A DNA stretch of 64,000 bases, from NCBI GenBank assembly GCA_934045075.1, contig OW203727.1, positions 18,846,861 through 18,910,860 on the forward strand, in the 5' to 3' direction. Both the position numbers and the translations under genes were made by a program. The notes below the pieces were generated by a model that saw only the letters and a program-made list of their open reading frames with translations, had not been told where the DNA came from and searched no databases. This document shows, in pieces, positions 10,560 to 21,560 of this stretch (position 1 is its first letter; each line of letters opens with the position of its first letter). This stretch comes from Yponomeuta sedellus (taxonomy: Eukaryota; Arthropoda; Insecta; Lepidoptera; Yponomeutidae).

Positions 10560-12539
10560 TAGAAATTACTTAATTTTTTTAATATGATATCTTTCAGTTT
10601 GATATTTCAACTTTCGTCGTAGTAAATAAATGTAATATGCACAAAAATCAATCATGAACCGTTTTACTAAAAACGTTGAACAATCGTGTCAATGTTTTCA
10701 CAGACTGATTCATCTGTAATAATAATACAACGCGAATTTCGTCGACGAGGTCGTCCATCGTCCGGCACCGATTGATCGCATAATGATTTTCTTTGGGGTT
10801 ATTTGAAATCTGTGGTTTATGTGAATAAGCCACACACTTTCGCAAAAACATTCGTCAAGAAATAAGAAACATATCGCAGGAAGTGTTGCGGCAAGTTATG
10901 GTAAATTTTGTATGGTAAATAAATAGGGCTCCAATGTTCATCGACTTTGGAGGTCACGATTTAAGAGACATCATCTTCAAATCATAATACGACGAAATTT
11001 CATGGTACAAATATACATATATGAAAAACTAATTTTAAAAACCTATATAGAGGCAAAAAATTAAAATTTGTTTTTTAAAATTGTCCTTAGGACGAGTTAG
11101 TGCATTAAAATTATATAAACTATTTGTACGACGCCAATCTAGCAAATGTGCCGCGCAGCATATTTGCTGACATACTCGACAAATGTATGGTGGAAGCGCC
11201 GTCAACTAAGCGCCAGACTGTACACTATTTGTAGTTTTGTAATTTAGAATAGATGTTGTAGCTGAACCAACTAGGCTCATTACTTTTGCGCCACCAATTA
11301 CATGTAACACAAGCCTTTTTTCACAGCAAGGACCTCAAAATACAACTATTCCAAATTCGAATTCCATTTTGTGTTAGCCGATCTCTTTTAGAGATGTGAG
11401 TCAGTAATGAAAATATTGCGGTGTGACCTCGCTTGTTACCAATTCTTATCTTCAGCGAAATGCGGTCGGGATCGTTCGTTCCCTTACTTATTACATTATT
11501 ATTTATACTCCATAGCCACAAAGTGATACTGTATTCCATACACAATTCGTGCTAACAAAAATACGACGCCAATATCAGACGCAGACTACACTTTCTCTTG
11601 GCAAAAATAATGCAATAAAAGCAAAGGAGGTCAATTCTTGTAGAATGTCTTTCCGTTTGCTCTTTCTTTTATGATATTTTTACCGAACTTCTATCGAAAA
11701 CCGTTTTGTCTCGGTCTTACTGTTTACATAACGCGGCTGTTCATTCACTGTGGCTATCTTGTTTCCAAATGGCCGTCGGCTACCTAAATTGATACTTTTA
11801 CACAGCAATTATATTCTTAACTATTCTATTAGAAGGGCCGTTATCTTAACAAATGTCGACTTCTATTAGCTCGACCAAATAACGTTTTGTATTTATGAAA
11901 AGATAAAATAAGATTGTTTATTGTACACCAAGTCACATTACATAAAAATTATAAATAAATTTTTGAAATTGTAAATTAATTGCAACTTGCAATTTTCTCT
12001 ACTTACGCTGCTTACTTTCGGTACTTACCCTAGACACATTGTGGATTTCATAATTTTTTCTTGCGCTGAAACTATTGTCTAAAGGAGAGTAAATGGAAAA
12101 GAAATTTGCTTAATTGCAGCCTTTCTCTTTCTTTAAAAAAAATAGTAAAAATGTAGAAATGATGGAGTTCGAATGAGGTCCTCGATAATTATAAGTGTTT
12201 TGAAGGAGTTACAAAGGAATGGTGTTGACAGCTCTTCAGGCAAGCGAGCCCGTTCTTAACGGGTGTATAAAAAAATGAAAATGACCACACGAAATTTTAT
12301 GTCACTTAAATAAACTTATCAGTCTTTTTAGGGTTACGATAATAGAAAAAAAAACATCTAAAGCGTCCCGGAATAAACTGATTTCTATTGATTTTCAAAT
12401 TTTCAAAAAAATATGGTTACAGTTGGTAATAAAGTACAGTGCAAAGTGCTTAAAGACTAACATGCAAAAGAAGAAGATACTTAATCTTAACAAACCCAGT
12501 TGGTATGTTGCTATAGATGATGGTAGTTTACAACTTTAA
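10560..12539. other. No gene seen; short repeat remnant
   Basis: About 2 kb of AT-rich sequence. A decayed piece of the tRNA-like family without its tRNA head lies at 11036-11122 (CCTATATAGAGGC, TCCTTAGGACGAGTTAGTGC). I see no supported gene. Confidence 0.5.
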
Positions 12540-12872
12540 GGGCCGATTCGACCAAACTATTTATGCTTGGTATAAGTGCTAATCTTGGAATAAATCGAGA
12601 AATTCTCTTGTTAAATTCTAGATTTATTCCAAGATTAGCACTTATAAATAATAAATAATAAAAAAATAAAAATTCTTTATTTCAGGCATTAAGTACCCAT
12701 ATTATGTTAGTAACAATAGTGACTTAAGACTATATTAGTAACAATAATAACAAATTCTAATCAATTCAAATCAATCAATCAATTATGTACTTATTTTTTT
12801 TATTATTATTTTCAATTAACCTAGCATTATACCTAATTATACCAAGCATAAATAGTTTAGTCGAATCGGCCC
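12540..12872. repeat. Foldback MITE with nested insertion
   Basis: Outer arms GGGCCGATTCGACCAAACTA and TAGTTTAGTCGAATCGGCCC, with an inner hairpin TGCTAATCTTGGAATAAATC facing its complement. The right arm is split by an AT-rich insert (about 12647-12835). TTATA stands on both sides of the insert, which resembles a LINE tail. Confidence 0.8.
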
Positions 12873-13489
12873 TAAGTAAGTAAATAAGAAAAGAAAAAAG
12901 TTTTTAGCAAATACTGTATTTATTTCTGGTTCAGAACCTTCAGTACTCGAGTCCGATACGCGTTACGTGGCAAGCATCGACTGAGCCGATATACATCAAA
13001 CCTTATGGAAACATACGCTTTCCCCATTTCCCTAACAGAAAACAGCCGGGGCCGTCCTAAGCGTCCGAGAAGAAAAATCCGAAAGTTTCCCAGGCAGATT
13101 TATAGCGGGCCAACTAAATTTGTGGGCCTCCTTCGAAATGATAAAACGCTTGAACCATCCGTGGACTAAAACAAAGGTTAATAGATTCGCAAAAGTTGAG
13201 GAATTTCGGAAACTTTCCCGACCCTTCTCGCGGCGTGTTTTTGTGCTGACTCCCGGGTAACCTTAACACGTGAAATGTTGTTTGTATTGAGTGGCTGCTG
13301 AGGTTTGTTCTGATCCGTTTATTTATCTTTAAATTGGCTTTTTTTTGTTGGATCTGCCAGACAGAGGTTTAATACTTATTTGTTTGGTGGTTGTCTGCAC
13401 CTCATACTGTAACATTACTGGACAGAATATTTTTTTATTGTATTTTTATCTTTGAATGTTATCGACTGAAATATGATGTAGTGAATAGA
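12873..13489. other. No gene seen
   Basis: No recognisable feature. Confidence 0.45.
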
Positions 13490-13794
13490 ATTTAGAAAGG
13501 AATGTTGCGTTGGCTTAGACATGTGGAGAGGATGAAGGAAGAAAGTTGGACGAAACAAATATATCTTGGGAATGTGAGCGGGAGGGCTGGTAAGGGACGT
13601 CCCAGGCGGACATACATCGACCAAATAGAGGATGTATAAGCAAAGTTGAAGATAAAAAGTACCCAGAATCGGCGTGCGTGCATGCAACGATTTATGAACG
13701 TTGATGAAGCAAAGGTGATCTGTCAGGATCGTGGCAAGTGGCAGTCCATGGTCTCTGCCTACGCCTCTGGAATACAGGCGTGAGGTTATGTATG
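13490..13794 (+). pseudogene. LINE reverse transcriptase C-terminal fragment
   Basis: The plus strand reads G-M-L-R-W-L-R-H-V-E-R-M, then GRPRRTYIDQI and RRACMQRFMNVDEAK, the C-terminal signature of a lepidopteran LINE reverse transcriptase. In-frame stops are present. Related pieces are at 28583, 34838, 50855, 56361 and 58555. Confidence 0.7.
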
Positions 13795-13796
13795 TA

Positions 13797-14030
13797 CAGT
13801 CTGTTAACTTTTAGAATATACCTCGGTTACTATCGGATAGAATCGAAAATATTCGTGTAGTAGAAATATTGGAACTAATATGATTTATAACTTTACATAA
13901 ATTTTCAAAATAGTTAAGAAAAGTTTTATATTGTCCAGGAAGTAGAATACTACAATAACACTCGTGTGCTTTCGGCGAAAACCGAAGTCTACTCTAGAGC
14001 CTGAGGTATATTCTAAAAGCTAACAGACTG
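13797..14030 (+). repeat. Tc1/mariner-type MITE, copy 1
   Basis: Terminal inverted repeats CAGTCTGTTAACTTTTAGAA and the complement at the other end, flanked by TA on both sides. It is 234 bp and non-coding. Copy 2 is at 25137-25368. Confidence 0.8.
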
Positions 14031-14032
14031 TA

Positions 14033-14653
14033 TGTATGTGTGTTTATGTTTTATCTTTGAGAGGTTTTCAGAGCAATATCACTCGAGATAGATTTGAAAC
14101 ATTGCAATGTTCTAAGCCTTTACCGTTGTATTTAGTGTGTCTAGTAGTATTTTTACTAGTACTAATCCCAGCATACATATTTAAAAAATATGATGAGTAA
14201 AATATACTCTGATCATAATTAACACAGAATACATCACGTCTTTTTAAAACATCGTATGAAGGTGCAATATAATTCAGCCATAATAGAGAGTTAAAAACTT
14301 GAGGCCCAGCTTGTAGGTAGTTGTTTAGACTTCCCGACCGTACTTATCGAAGTAAATCCCAGACATAAGAGGAAAGGTAATATTTTATTTCAGTCGACCA
14401 GTCCAGATCCACTAAGCCAAGAGGGACAAGATACAATTTCCTGCTCCCCTGTCCCCGTTCTGTACCTACTTGTCTCTTGGAAAACTGGCAGGTTACATTA
14501 AACACACGTGTCCTACGGGAGCTTAAAACAATGAATCCAATTTACCGAGATCCAATAGTACGTGAGGACTTAATTCATATCGCAAGTTTATGCTACTATG
14601 CCCTCCAATTTGATCCCGTCAAAGTCACATTTGCTTTCAGTTATTGCTAGCAC
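14033..14653. other. No gene seen
   Basis: No recognisable feature. Confidence 0.45.
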
Positions 14654-14687
14654 CGGACAGACGGACAGACGGACAGACGGACAGATG

Positions 14688-14750
<63 letters not shown>

Positions 14751-14799
14751 GGACAGACGGACAGACGGACATATGGACAGACGAACAGACGGACAGACG
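14654..14799 (+). repeat. GACA microsatellite
   Basis: A (GACA)n array with GACG variants at both ends and a pure core. It produces long artificial Arg/Thr/Asp frames that are not genes. Confidence 0.95.
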
Positions 14800-15414
14800 A
14801 AAATTATAAGGGTTCCTGGTCGAAGAGTTCCTAAAAAATGCTACTTCTAAAATTTAATGAAATTATACTTCTAAAGATGTGCATTAAAATATTTAATGAG
14901 GAAAAGAGGATACAATGAGCCCTGCACTCCGGCGAATCTTGTATTACAAAAGCTCAACAACGTTTAAATGAAATACAGAGTTCAGTGAGAAACTTTGACA
15001 CACCAATGAATAAAATCAAACTCACGGACCTACAGGCATTAACTCTATATCGCTCCGCCTCTCCCAGGAGTGGCTAATAGAAAGGAAATTGAAAATGTGC
15101 CCGCATCCTTATAATGCTTGTGAAAATTGAGAGATTTTTCAATCAATTTTGTCCGATAATATTTTATTATTTCGCCAACCAGTTTCAGAACCCAAATTTG
15201 TTACATTTTCTGCTGTATATGGTATTCCATTTACTGTCAAAAGAAGACGTGAGGAAATCTGAGTGTCTGAGTGAGGTATTTGGGGTGTTCAAATACCTCA
15301 ACGTTTGAAATTGTTATTCCGCGGTAAATTATTAAATTTAATAAAGCGCAAGCGTGATGATAACATGTGCGCTGTTTGTTTGTGTATTTTTGTTTTTATT
15401 TCTTTTTATACATA
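14800..15414. other. No gene seen; SINE fragment
   Basis: Mostly featureless. A short TCTGAGTGTCTGAGTGAGGT to ACCTCAACGTTTGAAATTG segment at 15258-15315 matches a SINE body also at 9780-9820. Confidence 0.45.
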
Positions 15415-15721
15415 TGTTACGGGCTAGGGTTCTGGATTTGGATGTAAAACGCCAATGACAACTTCTTAGGATTTATTCACGCAGGGTCTGATCTTCACGA
15501 CACGAATTCCACACGTAGATTCCAATCGAAGTCCAATAGAATCGCTGAGGTCGTAGGTTATCGCTCGTATCGCAGGTATGTTCGCTCGAAGTTCACTCTT
15601 CGCTATTCCAAACGGAACTGACAGCGCGCCGCGGCGGCTGCTATTTATATCCGCCGGCCAGGGTTCTAGAACATTCCAGTACGTACCTACACTCGGTGCA
15701 CGCGGCAACGACTCTAGAACA
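15415..15721 (-). mobile_element. Putative solo LTR
   Basis: On the minus strand this 307-bp segment begins TGTTCTAGAG and ends CCCGTAACA, so it has TG...CA termini. It contains, in order, a heat-shock-element-like triplet (15664-15676), a TATA box (15642-15652), an initiator-like TCAGTTC about 28 nt further on (15615-15621) and an AATAAA signal (15472-15477). That is an LTR layout (U3-R-U5). No target duplication or internal region was found, so it could instead be a captured promoter. Confidence 0.45.
15642..15676 (-). promoter_or_regulatory. Heat-shock-element-like site and TATA box
   Basis: Minus strand: GAATGTTCTAGAA (15664-15676) is a perfect alternating GAA/TTC triplet with 2-bp spacers. 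It is followed by TATAAATAG (15642-15652). Spacing to the initiator at 15615-15621 is that of a working core promoter. Confidence 0.55.
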
Positions 15722-16215
15722 AAGTCCTTGTCAAAGAGTTAAAGAGACCTTATGCTAGTGGACATACGAGTAATTATCGCTTGCAGCGTTTATTGTTTAC
15801 TGAAACGCAGCATGCGGCGACTATTCGATAGGCTTCCAGAAGGCTCTATTCTAGATGGTTCTGGATAAGACGGCGACAATATTTTGATTTATTTCCAGGA
15901 ATGGTTTTATTTATCTTAAATAAGGAGTAAAATCGACGCCATCGACCTAGTCGAAAAATTCGTTCGAGATAGATCCCGCACCAACCAGTACCAACGCTCG
16001 CCGTTCGCACGTGCGCTGTTCGTTGAGGCACCAGAGTATGATGTGTTGCGGAAGGGATTGAAAATGTGGTGAAGGCATGTAAAAGAATGCTAGGTAGCGC
16101 TCTGATATAATATTGTAACGCTTTGGTGTAATTTGGCTGTTATGTTAAAATATTCAAACAATTTTCAATAAAGAATTTTTATTTATTATTTGGTAAGCAT
16201 ACGCGGTATATTTTA

Positions 16216-16266
16216 TATAAATAAAATAACAGAGCATGCGTTGCTCATGCTCTGTTATTTTATTTA
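16216..16266. repeat. 22-bp perfect hairpin
   Basis: AAATAAAATAACAGAGCATG and its complement surround a 7-nt loop. An AATAAAG signal lies about 50 bp upstream (16168). Confidence 0.75.
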
Positions 16267-16472
16267 TCTGCATGCAAATTTTTTGCAGTAAATATTGCAC
16301 TAAACTTGATTTTACCTATTGGTGTACAAGTGTCAATATCAACTTATTCTATTACAGTTGTATTATTGAAATTATAAAATTATCACTGTAACAAATTACA
16401 TTGTTTTTTAATTAACTCAAACATATCATTAAGATAAAAAATAACGTATATTATTATTGACCGATACCGTAA

Positions 16473-16865
16473 ATGGACCCAATTAGACAAGCATTCTGTC
16501 GCAACTATCGATTTGTCAGGACACTCCTATCTTTTAGAGCTTTTAGTATTATCCGTGCTCAGTCTTATGTGTCTAACCACGAAGGAGGCCGTCACGGTAG
16601 CCGATATCGCCTCTTCACGATGGCCTATCGGAGTTCGACCGTAGAAGTAGCCATAGGTGAAAATGCTTTGCTAATTACGCAAAAGCTATATCATCGGCAT
16701 TATCTGTCCCTAGGCGTGAGTTTCAGCGCCGAAACTTACGCAGCCGTGGTCAAGTCCAGCAGACGCTTAAGCTCTGACAGGCGTGAGTTATCACGCGACA
16801 CCGCAATAGGCACAATACGCGCGGGAATGCTCATAAGAGGCGCATCCGTCACCGGCCGAGTGTGA
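16473..16865 (+). other. Unassigned open frame, 130 codons
   Basis: A plus-strand frame beginning MDPIRQAFCRNYRFV, rich in Arg and Ser, with no motif I recognise. It runs directly into a LINE-type 3' block (16955 onwards), so it may be a decayed LINE open frame. I do not claim a protein. Confidence 0.2.
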
Positions 16866-16954
16866 CGGCCAGGACATAAAAAGGTGCAAAAGGTACAATC
16901 AACCTATATCCGTGGCTGTGTGCTGTCGGCCTAGAGAATAGCACCAACCCAAAT

Positions 16955-17150
16955 TTTTCCCACGGGTGTCGTAAAAGGCGACTAAGGGACACAAACCGAG
17001 GAGTGGGCCCCCTGCAGTACAATTCCACCAAACTGCCCAACCCGCATGCCCAGCTTGGGGATTATGGGTGCTACCCCCCAATGATGACACAACCTTGCGT
17101 TCATTAGGGGAGGGCTATGTCCAGCAGTGGGCTAATATAGCCAGAAGAAG
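16955..17150 (+). repeat. RTE-like LINE 3' end, truncated
   Basis: CACGGGTGTCGTAAAAGGCG, GGGACACAAACCGAGGAGTG, then AGGGGAGGGCTATGTCCAGC with an AGAAGAAGAA tail. Confidence 0.65.
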
Positions 17151-17177
17151 AAGAACCTATGTCCGTGAACTTCTCGT

Positions 17178-17310
17178 GACAGCCTCGGTGGCGCAGCGGT
17201 TTGGCACGCTCACTGTACCACCGAAGATCTCGGGTTCGATCCCCGGTCGGGTCAAACTAGGAGACGAACTTTTCTAGTTTGTCTCGGGTCTTGGATGTTA
17301 ACTATTTATT
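17178..17310 (+). repeat. tRNA-derived SINE
   Basis: Head GTGGCGCAGCGGTTTGGC with B box GGGTTCGATCCCCGG, and body TAGTTTGTCTCGGGTCTTGG. Sister copy of 6598-6760. Confidence 0.75.
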
Positions 17311-17329
17311 TATTATATTCTTTTTTGTT

Positions 17330-17632
17330 TTTTAATGCACTAACCCGTGCTATGGACAGTTTTAAAAACCTATTTAGAGGCTAAAAATTCCACCCATGCC
17401 GGGATTCGAACCCGCGACCTCTGGCTATCCGTGCCAGCGCTCTTTCCAAATGAGCTAATGGGTGACTCACCGGCATCAGTGAAATTTCGAACCTCTTTAC
17501 AATATTATCTGTATTACGTACAGACAGCGACATCTGGCTGAAGTAGATTGCATCACTTACAGCCCCGACTACCTACTTTGCAGTTAGGTTTTTACATCGG
17601 AATGATATCGCTGTACCCACATGATTATACTA
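17330..17632 (-). repeat. tRNA-like SINE, near full length
   Basis: TTTTTAATGCACTAACCCGT, CCTATTTAGAGGCTAAAAAT, antisense tRNA-like head, then ATCAGTGAAATTTCGAACCT and a tail to 17632. Immediately followed by a second partial copy. Confidence 0.8.
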
Positions 17633-17790
17633 TTTTTATTTTTTATGCACTAACCCGTGCTAAGGACAATTTTAAAAACCTATTTAGAGGCTAAAAATTC
17701 CACCCATGCCGGGATTCGAACCCGCGACCTCTGGCTATCCGTGCCAGCGCTCTATCCAACTGAGCTAATGGGTGACTCACCGGCATTTAC
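17633..17790 (-). repeat. tRNA-like SINE, second tandem copy
   Basis: Same start (ATGCACTAACCCGTGCTAAG) and antisense tRNA head, cut off after GACTCACCGGCAT. A head-to-tail pair like the one at 61305-61825. Confidence 0.8.
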
Positions 17791-17984
17791 GATAACTAAA
17801 CAAAAAAGAAAATGTTTTGCATATTTGTTTTAGTATTGTGTCGGGTGCAATAGTTTTTTTAAATAATCCATTTACTCATATATTCATTTACTGCTCTAGT
17901 CTAAAGAACATTATTATTAATTATGTCTTAGAAAATATAATTACCTATACAAATCGCACGTTTCGAGCATTTTCGACTGCCTCG

Positions 17985-18200
17985 TTGGTCTGGCGGTATG
18001 ACGTGTGATTATCATGTCCGAGGTCGTGGGTTCGATTCCCACTGGGGGCTGCCGTACATTTGCATAGATGACCTCAGTACGGGTGTTTTTCTATGCTTGC
18101 GGCGTCCTTGCCTGTTTACCATAGCACTGGGTATCCTAGTTTGGAACCAGCATAAGTGAGCGTGTTTTGTGGGAGCTATTTATCTCCTATCCGCCTCAAA
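17985..18200 (+). repeat. tRNA-derived SINE
   Basis: Head GCCTCGTTGGTCTGGCGGTA with B box GGTCGTGGGTTCGATTCCCA. Body shared with 25012 and 62131 (ACAGGGTATCCTA-type motif). Confidence 0.75.
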
Positions 18201-18359
18201 GCAGGTGTAACAGTTTCTCACTTCGGATCAAGTCACATCGATGTCAATATCAAAGTCAAGACATCAATATCAAAGTCAAAAAAAATTATTTACTGTAACA
18301 CCAAAATGTTTAATGAACGTCAAAGCTGTTAGTTTCACAATTCATAGATTATGGCTGCG

Positions 18360-18514
18360 TTTTCACGGTCTTAGTATGCTCGGACCGAGTGCGCCATCCG
18401 AGTAAACTAATGCTTCTGATTGGACGTTTTTTTGTGACAACACCACATAGCCAATCAGAAGCATTAGTTTACTCGGATGGCGAACTCGGACCGAGCGCAC
18501 TCAGAACGTGAAAA
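18360..18514. repeat. Foldback MITE with 64-bp arms
   Basis: TTTTCACG ends. Arms share TCCGAGTAAACTAATGCTTC and its complement around a loop of about 25 nt. Confidence 0.85.
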
Positions 18515-18754
18515 CCTGGCTTTTGTAGAGAAGAAACAAAGAAACTCTACATTTTATTCTTTCTTTATTTTGGTTCTCCACTGGGAAGACCTTTCACATC
18601 TTGCTGTTCAGTGTCTGACGCACGGCTCTGCTGACACCGTTCTGTCGTCACGCTACATAATGCTTGTTTATTGTCTCGGGTGGAATGCAACGGCCGGCAA
18701 CACCTGCGCCAGAAGAAGGGGATTTATGGGCGGGTAAATCTTGACCATTCTGCT

Positions 18755-18995
18755 TCGCAAGGCACGTTAAGCCGTTGGTGCCGGCTGTCATGTAATGGCA
18801 GTCGTTAAGCAATGTCAGAGGCCTTATGGGCGGCTTCATGACTTCTGACAGTAAGGCCCACCACTGTCTTACAATCCTCCACCAACATGGACTTTGACTC
18901 CGTGGTGGAGTATAGCCTAACATTCCTGCGATGTAAGAAGAGACCCGTGCCCCAGCAGTGGGGACATACAAGGGTTGGTAGGGAAATCTGGACCA
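18755..18995 (+). repeat. GCCGGC repeat family copy
   Basis: TTCGCAAGGCACGTTAAGCC, GCCGGCTGTCATGTAATGGC, CCTCCACCAACATGGACTTT, then CCCCAGCAGTGGGGACATAC. This is a LINE-like 3' end. Confidence 0.65.
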
Positions 18996-19062
18996 TTGGT
19001 CACCTTACACCAGACAGCCTGACAATTTCTTTCTATCCGTTGTGATACATTCAAGGGCTTCT

Positions 19063-19109
19063 ATCTCTTTCTCTCTCTCTCGCTCTCTCTCTCTCGCTCT
19101 CTCTCTTAC
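19063..19109 (+). repeat. CT dinucleotide microsatellite
   Basis: An interrupted (CT)n tract. Confidence 0.9.
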
Positions 19110-19850
19110 CAGCTTTAGTCTCACATGGTGATGGGAAGCTTTCCTTATTTTCCCAACAAGGGCCCCCATACAGCGACTTAACTTTAGGCAAAAGAAATCG
19201 TTGGTATTTTGTAAAATATTTTTGCGTAAGATTAATCATAGTATGTGAGCACAGAAGTGATGACGTCGAGGCGCGTAGACGATGATAATGACTACAAAAA
19301 TAGCTTTTTCTTCGACTGTAAATATTGTTTGCTTAGTAAAATATACTTTCCTTCACCCTTTCTACTGCTAGGTTTGCAGGAGACGGCCACTAACAGGGAG
19401 GAATAGAGAGCTAAAGGGAAGATCTTCGATTATAGATACAGCATAAAAATATACACTGTATAAAAAACAAGTGTCCTATTATTTTTACGAAAATAGTTAA
19501 TCTCAAATACCCTCCCGGATGAGCAAGAGCTCATTGCACTACAACCATTCAATACAAACAACAGAAGGACTTATTACAATAAATAACAATAGAACACAAA
19601 CTCTTTTGTAAGCCAACAAGAGGTGCCAAAAGTACGTCAGGAATACGTTTATCGTAATAGAAAATCCAACCTCGAGACACGCAGTAAGAAAAACACCAAG
19701 CAGGGCCGGCAAATAGAATCAGGAAACTGCTGAGACAACGGCAGCTCCAGAACAAATCCACGGAGCAAACACGCGCCTCCAAATCTTCTGACGAGAGGTG
19801 AACTTCGCGTTTGTGAGTAAATTCAAAACAGATGCAAGTTGCCGGCAGTT
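19110..19850. other. No gene seen
   Basis: No recognisable feature. Confidence 0.45.
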
Positions 19851-19854
19851 GCTG

Positions 19855-19952
19855 GATGCAGCAAGCTGAAGACAGGGCGCTATGGCGCTCATTAGGGGAG
19901 GGCTATGTCCAGCAGTGGACTACATAATATAGCCTGAAAAAGAAGAAGAAGG
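19855..19952 (+). repeat. RTE-like LINE 3' end, truncated
   Basis: GCTGGATGCAGCAAGCTGAA encodes the W-M-Q-Q-A-E-D-R segment, followed by GGGAGGGCTATGTCCAGCAG and an AAGAAGAAG tail. Confidence 0.65.
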
Positions 19953-19974
19953 TGCAAGTTAGGTTTTAACTTTG

Positions 19975-20050
19975 GACTTTGTATCTTTACATGTTTTATT
20001 ATATTTGCTCTGGTGTACAATAAAGAATATTCTTATCTTATCTTTCTTCT
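19975..20050 (+). repeat. CR1/L2-like LINE 3' end with TCTTA tail
   Basis: GTGTACAATAAAGAATATTC then a TTATC repeat. The same end is found at 21040-21075 after a longer copy. Confidence 0.6.
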
Positions 20051-20054
20051 TTCT

Positions 20055-20428
20055 TATGAAGCGCTCGTGGCCTATGCGAACCGAGTGATTGGAATCAATC
20101 ACTTGGTTAAGCAACAACAGGCGCGGTCAGGTACGGGATGGGTGAGAGCCCCGTGACTACCGCTAGTGGCATTTTTCCGAGCGCTTCCGTGCTTCGCAAG
20201 GCACGTAAAGCCGTTGGTGCCGGCTGTCATATAATGGCAGTCGTTAAGCCATGTCAGAGGCCTTATAGGCCAAGAGGGCGGCTTGATAACATCTGACAGT
20301 AAGGCCCGCCACTGTCTTACAATCCTCCACCAACCCGGACTTGGCCCCCGTGGTGGAGTATGGCCTAACCTTCCTGCGATGCAGGAAGAGACCCGTGCCC
20401 CAGCAGTGGGGACATACAAGGGTTGATA
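20055..20428 (+). repeat. GCCGGC repeat family, longest copy
   Basis: It starts GAAGCGCTCGTGGCCTATGC (tRNA-like A box region) and runs through GACTACCGCTAGTGGCATTT, GCCGGCTGTCATATAATGGC and CCCCAGCAGTGGGGACATAC. This is the best reference copy of the family in the window. Confidence 0.7.
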
Positions 20429-20449
20429 ACGAATTTATCTTATCTTATC

Positions 20450-20727
20450 TTCATATCTTTTCGCTGCTGTACTCAGTGCTGTTCAACCCAGCCACTCCGC
20501 TTTACCTTAAAGAGCGCTTTAGCTTCCTCAGTGACTCCCACAGCCGGGCACTACGATCCAACCAGAGTTTAGCACTGAAGACACCAAGTCACACGACGAG
20601 GTTCTTCAGTAGCTCGTTTACCGTAAGGGCCGCCCGGCTGTGGAATGACCTGCCGATTGCGATAAGACGCTCCCCATCTCCGGCTATATTTAAAACCAGA
20701 GTAATGGATTTCCTTCTCTCTAAATAA
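20450..20727 (+). pseudogene. CR1/Jockey-like reverse transcriptase C-terminus
   Basis: An uninterrupted frame ends SFTVRAARLWNDLPIAIRRS and then F-K-T-R-V-M-D-F-L-L-S-K stop. The S-F-x-x-R-x-x-x-L-W-N-x-L-P pattern is the usual C-terminal tail of CR1/Jockey-clade enzymes. 5'-truncated, with the 3' tail running to about 21075. Confidence 0.7.
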
Positions 20728-21075
20728 CTTATTTTGCTGTAAGTATTCATTAATTTCCTTTCATATATATGTAGGTATATCACCTATTTCTTGTCCTAAT
20801 AACACACTTGTTATATAAGTCACTATTTATGTAAGTATGTGTATATATTTATAGTATTCAAGTATGATTTATGTAAGTTTATTATTACGTATACGTATGT
20901 TTATTAATATTAATATTTTTACAAACTACCCGTGTCTATTTCTCCTTCGGCAAATTCTCCGATTTGAGGTTGCCTGGAAGAAATTGCTATTAGCAATAAG
21001 GCCGCCAATTGTATCTTATCTTCTGTATCAATTTTCCGGTATACAATAAAGAATATTCTTATCTTATCTTATCTT
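20728..21075 (+). repeat. 3' region of the same LINE
   Basis: AT-rich, ending GTATACAATAAAGAATATTC and a TTATC repeat. Confidence 0.6.
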
Positions 21076-21176
21076 TCATCCGATTGTGTATGTAAGTTAT
21101 TGTTGGTTACCCTTCAATAAAATGCAATGCGGTGTTTCGCATTGTTTGTCTTCGCAGACATACAGTTTTTACATGT

Positions 21177-21250
21177 CGTCGTCGTCAGGCTATACTAGTC
21201 CACTGCTGGACTTAGCCCTCCCCTAAAGAGCGCCACGTTATGCTATCATA
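21177..21250 (-). repeat. RTE-like LINE 3' end, antisense, cut by gap
   Basis: CGTCGTCAGGCTATACTAGT then CCACTGCTGGACTTAGCCCT. It runs into the assembly gap. Confidence 0.6.
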
Positions 21251-21450
21251 NNNNNNNNNNNNNNNNNNNNNNNNNNNNNNNNNNNNNNNNNNNNNNNNNN
21301 NNNNNNNNNNNNNNNNNNNNNNNNNNNNNNNNNNNNNNNNNNNNNNNNNNNNNNNNNNNNNNNNNNNNNNNNNNNNNNNNNNNNNNNNNNNNNNNNNNNN
21401 NNNNNNNNNNNNNNNNNNNNNNNNNNNNNNNNNNNNNNNNNNNNNNNNNN
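21251..21450. other. Assembly gap, 200 N
   Basis: Exactly 200 unknown bases, a round scaffolding size. Repeats flank it on both sides. Confidence 1.
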
Positions 21451-21560
21451 GCAACAACTGGCGCGGTCAGGTGCAGGATGGGTGACCGTCCCGTGACTAC
21501 CGCTAGTAGCATTTTTCCGAGCGCTTCCGTGCTTCGTAAGGAACGTTAAGCTGTTGGCGA
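21451..21560 (+). repeat. GCCGGC repeat family, partial
   Basis: GCAACAACTGGCGCGGTCAG to TTCGTAAGGAACGTTAAGCT. The left part is lost in the gap. Confidence 0.6.

Noticed and set aside
10648..10851. Minus-strand frame with possible transposase flavour
   Set aside because: Too short and without a catalytic motif; resemblance could not be supported.
14598..14850. Two overlapping Arg/Thr/Asp-rich open frames
   Set aside because: They are produced by the GACA microsatellite.
16473..16865. 130-codon frame as a host gene
   Set aside because: No recognised domain, no splice context and direct continuity with a LINE-type 3' block; kept only as an unassigned frame.
21212..21512. Open frames across the N run
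   Set aside because: They consist mainly of unknown bases.
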